A stretch of DNA of 64,000 bases from CAKZNE01 sp002695025 (GTDB lineage: Bacteria > Bacteroidota > Bacteroidia > Flavobacteriales > Schleiferiaceae), in assembly GCA_913043285.1 (NCBI GenBank), contig CAJWML010000013.1, positions 1 to 64,000 of the forward strand, read 5' to 3'. Positions 46,059-55,367 of this stretch are shown piece by piece. The notes under the pieces were generated by a model. The model worked only from the letters and a program-made list of their open reading frames with translations. It had not been told where the DNA came from and made no database searches. The position numbers and the translations under genes were made by a program. Numbering within the stretch: the first letter of the stretch is position 1; the number at the start of each line of letters is the position of its first letter.

Positions 46059-47222
46059 ATGGCGGAAGAAAAGCGGATACCGGAATTGCGTTTTCCTGAT
46101 TTTGAGGGAGAATGGGAAACGCGAAGACTTGGAAATTTGGGACAGTACTTAGGTGGAGGAACTCCTGAGACTTCAGTAGAAGAATATTGGCAAGGAGATA
46201 TTCCATGGATATCCAGTTCAGATATTTCAGATGAGGGTATTCACGAAATAAAGAAAACAAGATTTATCACCAAAGAAGCTATTTCTAATTCTGCAACTAA
46301 ACTTGTACCCAAAGGAGCTATCCTTATGGTTTCAAGGGTTGGGATTGGGAAATTTGCGGTAGCGGATGAGGATCTATGTACAAGTCAGGATTTCACCAAT
46401 TTGGTCACCCATGAAAATGAGTACTTTCTAGGGCAATATTTTAAGGCACGCTCCAAAAGGTTTATTAGGTTGAGTCAGGGGACTTCCATTAAAGGTTTCA
46501 CAACCGGGGATATAAAATCAGCAAAGTTTTTAATTCCGAAAACTGAAGAACAACAAAAGATCGCCTCTTTCCTGGCTGCGGTGGATGAACGCATCCGGCT
46601 CTTGCAAAACCAAAAAGAAAAGCTGGAGCGCTATAAAAAAGGCGTGATGCAGCAAATTTTCAGGCAGGAGATCCGCTTTAAACAGGACGATGGCAGTGAT
46701 TACCCCGATTGGGAGGAGAGGAAGTTGGGGGAATTATGTGCGATTTCAAAAGGTCAACAACTTAATAAAATTGAACTTAACGAAACAGGTGAATACCCAT
46801 GTCAAAATGGGGGTATTGAACCATCGGGCTTTACTGATAAGTATAACACGGAAGAAGATACTATTACCATAAGTGAAGGAGGTAATTCGTGTGGTTATGT
46901 GAATTATATGGAATCTAAATTTTGGTGCGGAGGTCATTGCTATGCCTTAATTGAAATAAGAGATTCTGTTACACTTAGTTTCCTATATCAGATTTTAAAA
47001 TATAACCAACACGATATTATGAGGTTAAGAGTGGGTTCCGGCCTGCCTAATATTCAAAAACGAGATATTGTAAACTTTAAAATTGGGATTCCATCAACTC
47101 AAGAACAACAAAAAATAGCCGCTCTTCTTTCCGCTCTGGATGAAGAAATAAACGGAACGGCCAAAGCGGTGGAAGCCACCCAAAAGTTTAAAAAAGGCCT
47201 GCTGCAAAAAATGTTTGTGTAA
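46059..47222 (+). CDS. hsdS: Type I restriction-modification specificity subunit HsdS
   Basis: The product is 387 residues with two target-recognition domains, each followed by a conserved helix: residues about 1-160 and EEQQKIASFLAAVDERI near 165-205, then residues about 225-350 and QEQQKIAALLSALDEEI near 350-385. The paired helices set the spacing between the two half-sites. Both halves begin with the W-E-x-R-K/R-LGxL phrase (WETRRLGNLG, WEERKLGELC). The gene starts one base after the hsdM stop. The target sequence cannot be deduced. No inverted-repeat partner copy that would allow phase switching lies in the window. Confidence 0.95.
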   Translation: MAEEKRIPELRFPDFEGEWETRRLGNLGQYLGGGTPETSVEEYWQGDIPWISSSDISDEGIHEIKKTRFITKEAISNSATKLVPKGAILMVSRVGIGKFAVADEDLCTSQDFTNLVTHENEYFLGQYFKARSKRFIRLSQGTSIKGFTTGDIKSAKFLIPKTEEQQKIASFLAAVDERIRLLQNQKEKLERYKKGVMQQIFRQEIRFKQDDGSDYPDWEERKLGELCAISKGQQLNKIELNETGEYPCQNGGIEPSGFTDKYNTEEDTITISEGGNSCGYVNYMESKFWCGGHCYALIEIRDSVTLSFLYQILKYNQHDIMRLRVGSGLPNIQKRDIVNFKIGIPSTQEQQKIAALLSALDEEINGTAKAVEATQKFKKGLLQKMFV

Positions 47223-47321
47223 ATTTTTATTTTCGGAGACATTTACCCTAAAAGCAACAGCCTGTTACCCCATAAAAATATAACCCCCTACCAAAATCTC
47301 ATCCGCCAAACCCGCTCCATT

Positions 47322-48560
47322 ATGGATCATCAGCGGCAGGTAGAAGAGTTGAAAGGGGAGAAGTTCAACGTTTTTTCCATCCTTAAAATGTCGGCTAAAG
47401 AAGATAAGCTGCACTCCCGTTTTATAAGGGAGTTGCTTGATCCTCAAGGCTCACATTTAAAAGGGCGTTTGTTCCTCAACCACTTTCTACAGCTGCTCAA
47501 TAAAGGTCACGGAGAAGAAGGGCAGCATGAAGCCGATGCCTACGATGTGGTGCTGCGGGAATTCCATATTGGTCCCGTAAATCTGCAAACCAAAACCGGG
47601 GGCCGGATAGATATTTTCCTTCGGGATACCCGTAGCGGGCGCACCATCTGTATTGAAAATAAGATCTATGCCGGTGATCAGCAGGCGCAGGTTGAACGCT
47701 ATTGCAATTACAACTGCACAGAGGGGGCCAACCGCGTTTATTACCTGACCCTGGATGGCAGGGAGCCGGAAGAAAAGAGCTGCGGAGAGTTAAGATCAGG
47801 TGAGGATTTTTACCTGCTTTCCTACGAAAAGGATATTATAAAATGGCTGGAATTATGTCTCAGGGAAGTATACGATGAACCTATACTGCGCGAAAGCCTG
47901 AAACAATACCTTATTTTAGTTAGAAAATTAACCCATACCGTGAGCGACCAGTTTAAAGAGGAAGTAAGCAACCTGATCATACATAACCTGGAGGAGGTCA
48001 AATTCCTGCGCGATCAGTACGAGCATTCTCTCCAACGTATCCGGAGCACGTTCAAGGCTGATTTTGTGCGTTTATTAAAGCAGGCATTGGAGGAGGAAGA
48101 GCGGTGTGGTCAACTTATAGCCGGAGCAGCTTTTACATTATACAATGAAGAGGATGTGAAGGGCCGTTGGGCTTCTTTATGGGTCATAGCCGATGGCGAT
48201 CCACCCTTAAAGTTCGGGCTGGAAAGCTTTAGTGGCGACCCAACTTCTCATTTCGGAGGCAATATGTTTATAGGAGTTATCCCCAGGCCTAAGCGAAAGA
48301 GCGAACTCTTTGCCCGCTACCAGCAGGAAGATTGTCCCCGGGGCTGGCTTAAGTTTGAAAAGATGGAATACGATGAACGGCCGGTAAACCTGGGTGATCC
48401 ACACTTTTTAAAACTCATACACCATTCACAAGACGAAAAATACCGTCATTTCCTGGCTTACCTGGTAACACAAAGCCTGGGGTATATGCAGAAGGTGCTG
48501 GAAGAGATGAAAGAACATCGATTTTTACTTATTCCCGATAAAAGTAAGGAACAGATATGA
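47322..48560 (+). CDS. PD-(D/E)XK nuclease-superfamily protein inserted in the RM operon
   Basis: The product is 412 residues. An N-terminal helical part (EEKFNVFSILK-type opening, DKLHSRFIRELLDPQGSH, FLNHFLQLL) is followed by the nuclease core: GRIDIFL with Asp97, CIENKIYAGDQQAQVERY with Glu112 and Lys114, and VYYLTLDG. This fits the PDDEXK_4 family. The C-terminal 200 residues are helical (LRDQYEHSLQRIRSTF) and end with a region that may bind DNA or a partner. The family is common as cargo of defence islands but its targets are not known. It lies 99 bases after hsdS and is followed by the abi unit, so it is co-directional and probably co-expressed. Confidence 0.8.
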   Translation: MDHQRQVEELKGEKFNVFSILKMSAKEDKLHSRFIRELLDPQGSHLKGRLFLNHFLQLLNKGHGEEGQHEADAYDVVLREFHIGPVNLQTKTGGRIDIFLRDTRSGRTICIENKIYAGDQQAQVERYCNYNCTEGANRVYYLTLDGREPEEKSCGELRSGEDFYLLSYEKDIIKWLELCLREVYDEPILRESLKQYLILVRKLTHTVSDQFKEEVSNLIIHNLEEVKFLRDQYEHSLQRIRSTFKADFVRLLKQALEEEERCGQLIAGAAFTLYNEEDVKGRWASLWVIADGDPPLKFGLESFSGDPTSHFGGNMFIGVIPRPKRKSELFARYQQEDCPRGWLKFEKMEYDERPVNLGDPHFLKLIHHSQDEKYRHFLAYLVTQSLGYMQKVLEEMKEHRFLLIPDKSKEQI

Positions 48561-48574
48561 CGGGTTTATTACGG

Positions 48575-48741
48575 CAGGTCAGTAAAAATAAATTCATCCC
48601 CAGTCAGGCACAGATGATTCAAGGCGCTGTTAACAAGGGTGATACCACTAAGTATTTTGGTAAGGGCCAATTTATTCGTATATTCGCACCAACAGAACCC
48701 GGGCTGCATACCATTAGAACTGCTCCCGGGTCATTTTTTTT
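48575..48741 (+). ncRNA. Candidate ncRNA upstream of the Abi gene
   Basis: The 186-base gap before abi holds no convincing protein gene but ends in a clear rho-independent terminator (ACCCGGG at 48697-48703, CCCGGGT at 48725-48731, eight T at 48734-48741), only five bases from the abi ATG at 48747. A short RNA that stops there would leave abi without an RBS of its own. AbiF-type proteins are known to be accompanied by a structured RNA (the abiF RNA motif), which has been linked to control of the toxin. The 5' end is not defined; 48575 is only the nearest sensible limit. Inference from layout. Confidence 0.5.
48697..48741 (+). terminator. Terminator directly in front of the abi start codon
   Basis: A 7-bp GC-rich stem, ACCCGGG/CCCGGGT, with 3 more possible inner pairs (GCA/TGC), is followed by CA and eight T. 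It would cut transcription five bases before the abi ATG. Confidence 0.8.
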
Positions 48742-48746
48742 CTGCC

Positions 48747-49643
48747 ATGTCTAAACCAGCTTTAAGCATAGCAGATCAGGTAGCCTTACTTCAAAGCAGG
48801 GGCATGCAGTTTCGCGATCCGCAAAACGCTCCCCATTTCCTTTCCAATATCAGTTATTACCGTTTAAAGGGATACTGGTGGAATACCCAGGCTGACAGGG
48901 TTCAGCATACTTTTCAGCCCGGAACTTACTTTGAGGATATCGTAGACCGCTACAATTTTGACCGCCACCTGCGGCTCATTCTTTTTGATGCCATAGAGCG
49001 GATTGAAATTGCCCTGCGAACGCAGATGATCTATCACCTTTCGCACGCCCATGGCCCCCTGTGGTACCAGGACGTAAGCTTATTCTCCAATTCAACCCGG
49101 CATGCCAATAACCTTTCCAGTTTAATGCGGGAGTTTGGTTATAGCCAGGAACTTTTTATCCAGGATCATAAAAGCCGGTATCCTCATAATGACCCCGATG
49201 CGTGGAAGATCATGGAAATTGCCTCCATGGGTACCCTCTCCAAGTTTTACAAATTGCTGAAACACAATCTCCCGGCTAAGGCTGCCATTGCCAACGGCAT
49301 GGGGTTGAACCTGCACACGGAATTGTCCAGTTGGCTGGAAGCCATTACCTACGTAAGGAATATTGTGGCACACCATTCCCGTTTATACAGCCGGGATATG
49401 GTAAAGAGACCGGTGATTACCCTTAACAACCCGCAAGGTGCATGGCTGAATAATCCATTGGCAGAAGTACAAAAGAAAAAAGCTTTTCTTATAATATCCT
49501 CTATGCTGTATATATGCAATAAGGTAACACCGGGTCATCATATACAATCAGGTATAAAAAAACTTATAACGGATAATCCTTCCATTCCGGTGTATAAATT
49601 TGGTTTTATGAATGACTGGGACCAGCAAGATCTTTGGAAATGA
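48747..49643 (+). CDS. Abi_2-family abortive-infection protein (AbiD/AbiF-like)
   Basis: The start ATG 48747 (MSKPALSIADQVALLQSRG) is chosen over the longer frame from 48639, which crosses a terminator; the product is 298 residues. It has the Abi_2 order: FLSNISYYRLKGYWW, YNFDRHLRLILFDAIERIEIALRT and a HEPN motif VRNIVAHHSRLYSR with Arg204 and His209 (Rx4H). HEPN proteins of this family act as RNases that stop growth of infected cells. The stop overlaps the hsdR start (ATGA), so the toxin is coupled to the restriction subunit. Its expression probably depends on passing the terminator just in front of it. Confidence 0.88.
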   Translation: MSKPALSIADQVALLQSRGMQFRDPQNAPHFLSNISYYRLKGYWWNTQADRVQHTFQPGTYFEDIVDRYNFDRHLRLILFDAIERIEIALRTQMIYHLSHAHGPLWYQDVSLFSNSTRHANNLSSLMREFGYSQELFIQDHKSRYPHNDPDAWKIMEIASMGTLSKFYKLLKHNLPAKAAIANGMGLNLHTELSSWLEAITYVRNIVAHHSRLYSRDMVKRPVITLNNPQGAWLNNPLAEVQKKKAFLIISSMLYICNKVTPGHHIQSGIKKLITDNPSIPVYKFGFMNDWDQQDLWK

Positions 49644-52498
49644 CCACCCAACCGGAACAAATACTGGAGAATAACCTGGTAGCCCAACTGCAAAAGCTGG
49701 GCTATGAAAAGGTGTTGATCCATAATGAGAAAGACCTGTTGGCCAACCTCAAAACCCAGTTGGAAAAGCACAATAATACCACCCTTACCGAATTGGAGTT
49801 CCGGCAGGTACTCAACTTCATCAATAAGGGCAATGTGTTTGAGCGGGCTAAAATTCTTCGCGATCGTGTACCCTATGCCACCGCTGAGGGTGAAATAAAG
49901 GCCCTGGAGCTCATCAACCAGATCCACTGGTGCCGTAATGAATACCAGGTTACCCAGCAGGTGAGTATGGAGGGTAGCTATAAAAACCGCTATGATGTTA
50001 CCATTCTCGTTAACGGTTTGCCGCTGGCGCAGGTAGAACTTAAACGCAGGGGCCTGGAGCTGAAGGAAGCCTTTAACCAGACCAACCGCTACGAGCGGCA
50101 CAGCTACTGGGCCGGGCACGGCCTCTTCCAGTTCATACAAGTGTTTGTGATCAGCAATGGCGTAAATACCAAGTACTACGCCAACAGCCCGTTAAAAGCA
50201 CGCTCCTTTAAACAAACCTTTTACTGGACGGATGTCAAGAACAAACTGATCACCCAGCTATCACAGTTTGCCGATATTTTCCTGGAGCCCTGCCATCTCT
50301 CCAAGATGATCACCAAATACGTGGTGCTCAATGAGTCGCAAAAAATACTGATGGTATTGAGGCCCTACCAGTATTATGCTACGGAAGCCATTATAGAACG
50401 GGTAAAGAACACTACCGACTTTGGTTACATCTGGCATACCACCGGCTCCGGAAAAACCCTTACCTCTTTTAAAACCGCCCAGATCCTCACCAATCTTCCC
50501 CAGGTACATAAAGTGGTTTTTGTGGTGGACCGTAAGGACCTGGACTACCAGACCACCAAAGAGTTCAATGCCTTCAGCAAAGGAAGTATTGATGGCACCA
50601 ACAATACCCATACCCTGGTAAAGCAATTGGCGGGGTCCAGTAAGCTGATCGTTACCACCATCCAAAAGCTGAACACCGCCATCAGTAAAAAACGCTACCT
50701 CTCCAAAATGGAGAGTCTGCAGGATAAAAGGGTAGTGTTCATCTTTGACGAATGCCACCGCAGCCAGTTCGGCAAAACGCACGAGGACATCAGGAAATTT
50801 TTCCATGGCAGCCAGATGTTCGGCTTTACCGGTACCCCCATTTTTGAGGATAATGCCGGCAGCAATGAATACGGTAAGCGCACCACCAAAATGCTGTTTG
50901 ACAAATGCCTGCACCGCTACGTGATCACCGATGCCATCCGCGATGAGAACGTACTGAAATTTTCGGTGGAATACATCCGCACCTTTAAGCGTAAAGACCT
51001 GATACAGGATATAGAGGTAGAGGCAATTGACAAGGCGGAGGTGATGGATGATCCGCGCAGGCTGAACCTCATTACCGATTACATCATTGCTAACCACAAC
51101 CGCAAAACGCACAACCGCCAGTTCACTTCCATTTTATGCGTATCCGGGGTGCCAGTGCTCATAGACTACTACAAAATGCTGCTGGAGAAAAAGCAGCGGG
51201 GCGAGCACGATCTTCGCCTGGCTACTGTTTTTTCCTATCGCGCCAATGAAGAGGACAAGGAAGCGCAGGGCTATATGCCGGATGATGATTTTGCGGAGAT
51301 GGGCATGGCTGCCGAAGAGCAGGAGAGATACAGCAGTCTGCACAGTCGTGATGAGCTGGAGAACTTTATCCGGGAATACAACCAGGAGTTCGGTACCAAT
51401 TTCACCAGTAAGGATAGCCGCTCCTTTTACAACTATTACAATGATATTGCCAGGCGCGTAAAACACCAGCAGGTGGACGTGCTGGTAGTGGTGAATATGT
51501 TCCTCACCGGCTTTGACAGCAAGCACCTCAATACCCTATATGTAGATAAGAACCTCAAACACCACGGTCTGATACAGGCCTACAGCCGCACCAACCGCAT
51601 TTTAAACGAACTGAAGTCGCAGGGTAACATAGTATGTTTTCGTAATCTCAAGGCAGCTACGGATGATGCCATTGCCCTGTTCTCTAACGTAAACGCCAAA
51701 GAGGAGATCATTATAGCGCCTTACGAGGAATATGTGCAGAAGTTCAATGAAGCTTTTATCAGGCTCTTGCAGATAGCTCCCACCGTAAACAGCGTAAACG
51801 ATTTACCCAGCGAAGAGGAAGAGTTAGAGTTTATCCGGGCCTTTCGCGAGCTGATGCGCCTCCGCAACGTGCTCGTTACCTTCACGGAGTTCACCCATGA
51901 TGATCTTTCCATGAGTGAACAGGCTTTTGAAGATTACAAAAGCAAATACCTGGACCTGCACGATAAAGCCAAAAATCACAACCAGAGCGAAAAAGTGTCC
52001 ATCCTCAACGATGTGGACTTTGAACTGGAACTCATTCATCGTGATGAGATCAACGTAGCTTATATTCTCCGTCTGCTGGCTAAACTCAAGGATGCCCCGG
52101 AAAAAGATAAGGCCCGTCAGAAACGCGCCATTATCGACCTCATGGCCGGGGATGCTCAATTGCGTAGTAAACGCGAACTCATTGAGAAGTTTATCCAGGA
52201 GAATTTACCGCTCATTCCTGATTCGGAGGAAATACCCGAGGCCTTTGAAAGCTTCTGGGAAGTGGAACGGCTAAAGGCCTTTGAGGATATGAGCGCGCAG
52301 GAAAAGTTGGATAAATCCAAACTGGAGCAGGTGATAGGCGATTACCTCTTTACCGAGAAAAAGCCCTTGCGCGATGATGTGGTGAGCATGATGCGGCAAA
52401 GGCCTGCCCTTAAAGAGCGTGCCACCACAGCCGAACGCATTACCGGCAAGATCATGGATTACGTGGAAACCTTTATCAGCGGGTTTACGGCTGCTTAA
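49640..52498 (+). CDS. hsdR: Type I restriction endonuclease subunit HsdR
   Basis: The start ATG 49640 overlaps the abi stop by ATGA; the product is 952 residues. The N-terminal PD-(D/E)XK nuclease has YDVTILVNG with Asp119 and QVELKRRG with Glu133 and Lys135. The helicase motor has Walker A HTTGSGKT near 266-273, the DECH box at 370-373, and FGFTGTP, then LFLTGFDSKHLNTLYVDK-type and AYSRTNR motifs of the second RecA domain. The C-terminal helical domain binds the M2S core. The complex translocates DNA and cuts it away from the unmethylated site. It is complete in length and motifs. Confidence 0.96.
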   Translation: MTTQPEQILENNLVAQLQKLGYEKVLIHNEKDLLANLKTQLEKHNNTTLTELEFRQVLNFINKGNVFERAKILRDRVPYATAEGEIKALELINQIHWCRNEYQVTQQVSMEGSYKNRYDVTILVNGLPLAQVELKRRGLELKEAFNQTNRYERHSYWAGHGLFQFIQVFVISNGVNTKYYANSPLKARSFKQTFYWTDVKNKLITQLSQFADIFLEPCHLSKMITKYVVLNESQKILMVLRPYQYYATEAIIERVKNTTDFGYIWHTTGSGKTLTSFKTAQILTNLPQVHKVVFVVDRKDLDYQTTKEFNAFSKGSIDGTNNTHTLVKQLAGSSKLIVTTIQKLNTAISKKRYLSKMESLQDKRVVFIFDECHRSQFGKTHEDIRKFFHGSQMFGFTGTPIFEDNAGSNEYGKRTTKMLFDKCLHRYVITDAIRDENVLKFSVEYIRTFKRKDLIQDIEVEAIDKAEVMDDPRRLNLITDYIIANHNRKTHNRQFTSILCVSGVPVLIDYYKMLLEKKQRGEHDLRLATVFSYRANEEDKEAQGYMPDDDFAEMGMAAEEQERYSSLHSRDELENFIREYNQEFGTNFTSKDSRSFYNYYNDIARRVKHQQVDVLVVVNMFLTGFDSKHLNTLYVDKNLKHHGLIQAYSRTNRILNELKSQGNIVCFRNLKAATDDAIALFSNVNAKEEIIIAPYEEYVQKFNEAFIRLLQIAPTVNSVNDLPSEEEELEFIRAFRELMRLRNVLVTFTEFTHDDLSMSEQAFEDYKSKYLDLHDKAKNHNQSEKVSILNDVDFELELIHRDEINVAYILRLLAKLKDAPEKDKARQKRAIIDLMAGDAQLRSKRELIEKFIQENLPLIPDSEEIPEAFESFWEVERLKAFEDMSAQEKLDKSKLEQVIGDYLFTEKKPLRDDVVSMMRQRPALKERATTAERITGKIMDYVETFISGFTAA

Positions 52499-52750
52499 CT
52501 CAGCTTGTTTTTAGGTTAGGATAGACTAATTATATGTGTACACACTTTCCCCAACTGATACCCTTGTTTTTTTGCAGTGGTGTGTACCTTGCTCCCGCTT
52601 CAACTATCTACACAAATTCAAAAGTATGGATTACAATGTTAATGCCAAGGGCTGCTGACGGTTGCTCCGACCTTTCATTTCATGCCATTTCCTGACCCGC
52701 GACACCACCTCCAAATTACTGAGATGTAATTTTTGTATTTTTACCTGTCT

Positions 52751-53179
52751 GTGAGGAAGGTAGTCTCCATAATGTTGTCCCTGATCGTGTTGTGCAGTTC
52801 CATGCACTTCCGCATAGATACTCATACTTGTATGGGTAATCTGGTAGGGTTGGCGATTTTTGGGGAGGCTGAACGCTGTTCTCACCACGATCAGGAAGCT
52901 GAAGGGCCTAAGCATCATTCTAAGTTTGAAGCTCCATCCGAGGAAGAGAAAAGTTGCTGCGAGGATAAAGAGTTCTGTATAGAGGGTATTGATGTGCAAA
53001 CACACCAACAAAATAATACACTCCTTACGGCTCCGCTTTTCGCTTTTGTAGTAAACAAGCCTGCCATGCTTTCTGCTGTGGGCATAAACTTTGCCTACAT
53101 CCAGCCCCATTATCTCAATTATAAACCTCCCCTCATAGAGGTGGATCTTCCTATTCACCTTCAGACTTTTCTCATTTAG
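52751..53179 (+). CDS. HYC_CC_PP-family small exported protein
   Basis: A GTG start at 52751 gives MRKVVSIMLSLIVLCSSMHF, the usual opening of the family; the frame runs open from TTG 52733. The product is 142 residues with a signal peptide. It shows the family marks: THTC (in place of HYC), a Cys-Cys pair in KSCCEDKE, and YKPPLIEVDLPIHLQTFLI at the end. The middle is rich in His, Glu and Asp, so metal binding is likely. Members often lie beside TonB receptors and copper genes. It precedes the MbnP-like gene by 109 bases and probably serves the same process. Confidence 0.75.
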   Translation: MRKVVSIMLSLIVLCSSMHFRIDTHTCMGNLVGLAIFGEAERCSHHDQEAEGPKHHSKFEAPSEEEKSCCEDKEFCIEGIDVQTHQQNNTLLTAPLFAFVVNKPAMLSAVGINFAYIQPHYLNYKPPLIEVDLPIHLQTFLI

Positions 53180-53288
53180 AGATTGAATTGCAAACGGAGC
53201 CGGCTTATAGGTTTATAGGCTGGCCAAAATGGCCTGGGAACAACCCAGGCAATGAAGTTTCTATTGCATATTCTAAACTCTTATTCCA

Positions 53289-54251
53289 ATGAAAAATATT
53301 TTTACCCTTGGCATTTTTTGCCTGGCCATGTTTGCAGGTAATGCACAGACCGATGTATACCTGAACATCAATCATAAATTGGGAGCAGCTCCCTTTAGTT
53401 CAACCACTACAGCCCAAAACAACAAGGGCAACAATTTCCAACTTCAACGGCTGGACTATTACATTTCACAAATTAAACTGACCTATGACGGAGGCCAGGA
53501 TACTTTATTGGCAGATCTCTACATTATGGTTAAGGGCAGCATTCCCGTAAACCAGCTGCTGGGTAACTTTACTATTACCAACCTGGAATCCATTGAGTTC
53601 GGCATAGGTGTGGATGGCAGTAAAAACCATTCCGACCCGTCCACTTACCCTGCGGCTCATGCCCTTTCCTTTCAAGCACCTTCCATGCATTGGGGCTGGG
53701 CAGCGGGCTACCGTTTTGCAGCTCTGGAGGGAAAAACCGGAGCATCTATGAATCAAAGCTGGCAGTTGCATGCTTTGGGTGATAAGAATTATGGTTTTGC
53801 CAGCGTCAGCACCACCGGAACCATGAACAATGGTGACCTCTACATTAACCTGGATGCAGATTATACTGAAGCTCTCCGGGATATCACCGTTTCAGGTAGC
53901 CTTAATTACCACGGTGAAGACCAGGTGGCGCCTACTTTGTTGCAGAATTTCCAGGATCATGTGTTTTCAGAAGCGGTATCCAGCATAGGTGTAGAAGAAC
54001 AGACAACTTCCACCTTCTCAATTGCCCCTAATCCCAGCAGCGGTTTAACTACACTGTGGCTGAATGATGAGCGATATGACAAGCTCAAGGTTCGTGTATC
54101 CGACCTTAGCGGTCGTTTGCTTATGCTTGAAGAAATAGGTAGTGAGCCGTATCATACCCTTGAGGTCCGGAAGGCAGGTATCTACCTCGTACAGCTTGTG
54201 AGGGAAGGCGAAATCATATCCACCCAGCGGCTGGTGGTCCAAAAGTCTTAA
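53289..54251 (+). CDS. MbnP-like protein with a T9SS type A tail
   Basis: The product is 320 residues with a signal peptide ending in GNAQ. Residues about 20-225 match the MbnP-like domain: VYLNINHKLGAAPF, FQLQRLDYYISQIKLTY, IEFGIGVD and the conserved Trp-rich MHWGWAAGYRFAALEG. In methanotrophs MbnP is a partner of the diheme enzyme MbnH, which oxidises a Trp of MbnP to kynurenine to form a copper site. The C-terminal 75 residues (FSIAPNPSSGLTTLWL to STQRLVVQKS) form a type A sorting domain, so this version is carried to the cell surface. Two diheme peroxidase-like genes follow directly. Confidence 0.85.
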   Translation: MKNIFTLGIFCLAMFAGNAQTDVYLNINHKLGAAPFSSTTTAQNNKGNNFQLQRLDYYISQIKLTYDGGQDTLLADLYIMVKGSIPVNQLLGNFTITNLESIEFGIGVDGSKNHSDPSTYPAAHALSFQAPSMHWGWAAGYRFAALEGKTGASMNQSWQLHALGDKNYGFASVSTTGTMNNGDLYINLDADYTEALRDITVSGSLNYHGEDQVAPTLLQNFQDHVFSEAVSSIGVEEQTTSTFSIAPNPSSGLTTLWLNDERYDKLKVRVSDLSGRLLMLEEIGSEPYHTLEVRKAGIYLVQLVREGEIISTQRLVVQKS

Positions 54252-54254
54252 GGC

Positions 54255-55364
54255 ATGAGGCGAAACATAATCACCGTATTTATCAGTGTACTACTGGTAG
54301 GCATCCTGACCTTTTCTTGCCAAAAGGATTCTACAGACAACAATGTTTCCACTCCTGTCCAATATGATAATACTCCGTACATCTTACAGTTTGGTGAGTT
54401 TGAAGCACCTCCCATAGCGCCTGATAATCCGCTTACAGTAGAAGGGGTAAAGTTGGGGAGGATGTTGTTTTACGAGAAAAAACTCTCCAAAGACGGTAGC
54501 CAGTCATGTGCGGGCTGCCACAGGCAGCAACATGCTTTTTCGGATACAGCTACCTTTTCCATTGGGGTAGAAGGTAAGGAAGGTAAACGCCAGGCGATGG
54601 GTGTATTCAATATGGCCTGGCATCAGAATGAATTTTTCTGGGATGGAAGGGCTCACCTTCTTCGTGACCAATCACTGAAGCCTATACAGGATCCACTGGA
54701 GATGAATGAAACCCTGGAAAATGTAGTCGCTAAGCTGGAAGCCGATCAGGCTTATCGTGATCAGTTTATCCGGGCCTTTGGCAGTGATGATATTACCTCC
54801 GAGAAGATGGCGCTGGCCATGGAGCAATTCATGAATAGCATTGTTTCAACAGAGAGTAAATACGACCGTTACCTGCGGGGAGAGGTCGTGCTGTCTGCTG
54901 CAGAAGAGCGGGGGCGTAAACTTTTCTTCACAGAATTCAACCCCGGGTTCCCGGATCTTTCTGGTGCAGACTGTGCGCATTGCCATGCCGGGCGGACATT
55001 TGAGAATGATCTTTATATGAACAATGGTTTGGATACGGATGGAAGCTTAACGGATAAAGGAAGGGAAGAAGCAACCCAGGATCCTTCGGACCGGGGAAGG
55101 TTTAAAGTAACCTCCCTGCGTAATATTGCTGTAACTCCTCCCTATATGCACGATGGGAGGTTTAAGACCCTGGAGGAAGTGGTAGCTCACTACAACAGTG
55201 GGATCCAGCCCTCTGCTACCGTTGATCCGGCACTGGAATACACCCGGGTTTCAGGTGGCCTTAAATTAACCGCCCAGGATCAGGCGGACCTGGTGAGCTT
55301 CCTGAAGACCTTAACGGACGAAATTCTTCTTACTAACCCTGAGTACAGCAACCCTTTTGAATAG
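54255..55364 (+). CDS. MbnH-like diheme cytochrome-c-peroxidase-family lipoprotein
   Basis: The product is 369 residues with lipobox FSC (Cys22). It has two CxxCH haem sites: Cys85-Cys88-His89 (CAGCH) and Cys240-Cys243-His244 (CAHCH), and the family phrases LGRMLFYEKKLSKDGSQSC, FWDGRAHLLRDQ, FKVTSLRNIAVTPPYMHDGRFKTLEEVVAHY. The family includes bacterial cytochrome c peroxidase, MauG and MbnH. The place directly after the MbnP-like gene, with a gap of three bases, argues for an MbnH-like role, oxidising a residue of the partner. Located in the periplasm or on a membrane. Confidence 0.88.
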   Translation: MRRNIITVFISVLLVGILTFSCQKDSTDNNVSTPVQYDNTPYILQFGEFEAPPIAPDNPLTVEGVKLGRMLFYEKKLSKDGSQSCAGCHRQQHAFSDTATFSIGVEGKEGKRQAMGVFNMAWHQNEFFWDGRAHLLRDQSLKPIQDPLEMNETLENVVAKLEADQAYRDQFIRAFGSDDITSEKMALAMEQFMNSIVSTESKYDRYLRGEVVLSAAEERGRKLFFTEFNPGFPDLSGADCAHCHAGRTFENDLYMNNGLDTDGSLTDKGREEATQDPSDRGRFKVTSLRNIAVTPPYMHDGRFKTLEEVVAHYNSGIQPSATVDPALEYTRVSGGLKLTAQDQADLVSFLKTLTDEILLTNPEYSNPFE

Positions 55365-55367
55365 GGA

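Noticed and set aside
48557..48754. 65-codon frame coupled to the PD-(D/E)XK stop codon by ATGA
   Set aside because: It runs through the terminator stem and the T-run, giving a Phe run, and overlaps the abi start. No family is recognisable. A non-coding RNA explains the gap better.
50261..51112. Long minus-strand frame (283 codons) inside hsdR
   Set aside because: It is a shadow of the hsdR coding strand. The hsdR frame has all helicase motifs and the minus frame has none.
52510..52720. GTGTACACAC palindrome and GTGTGTACC after hsdR as an attachment site
   Set aside because: Too short, and no matching copy was found at the other end of the island near 42500-44400.
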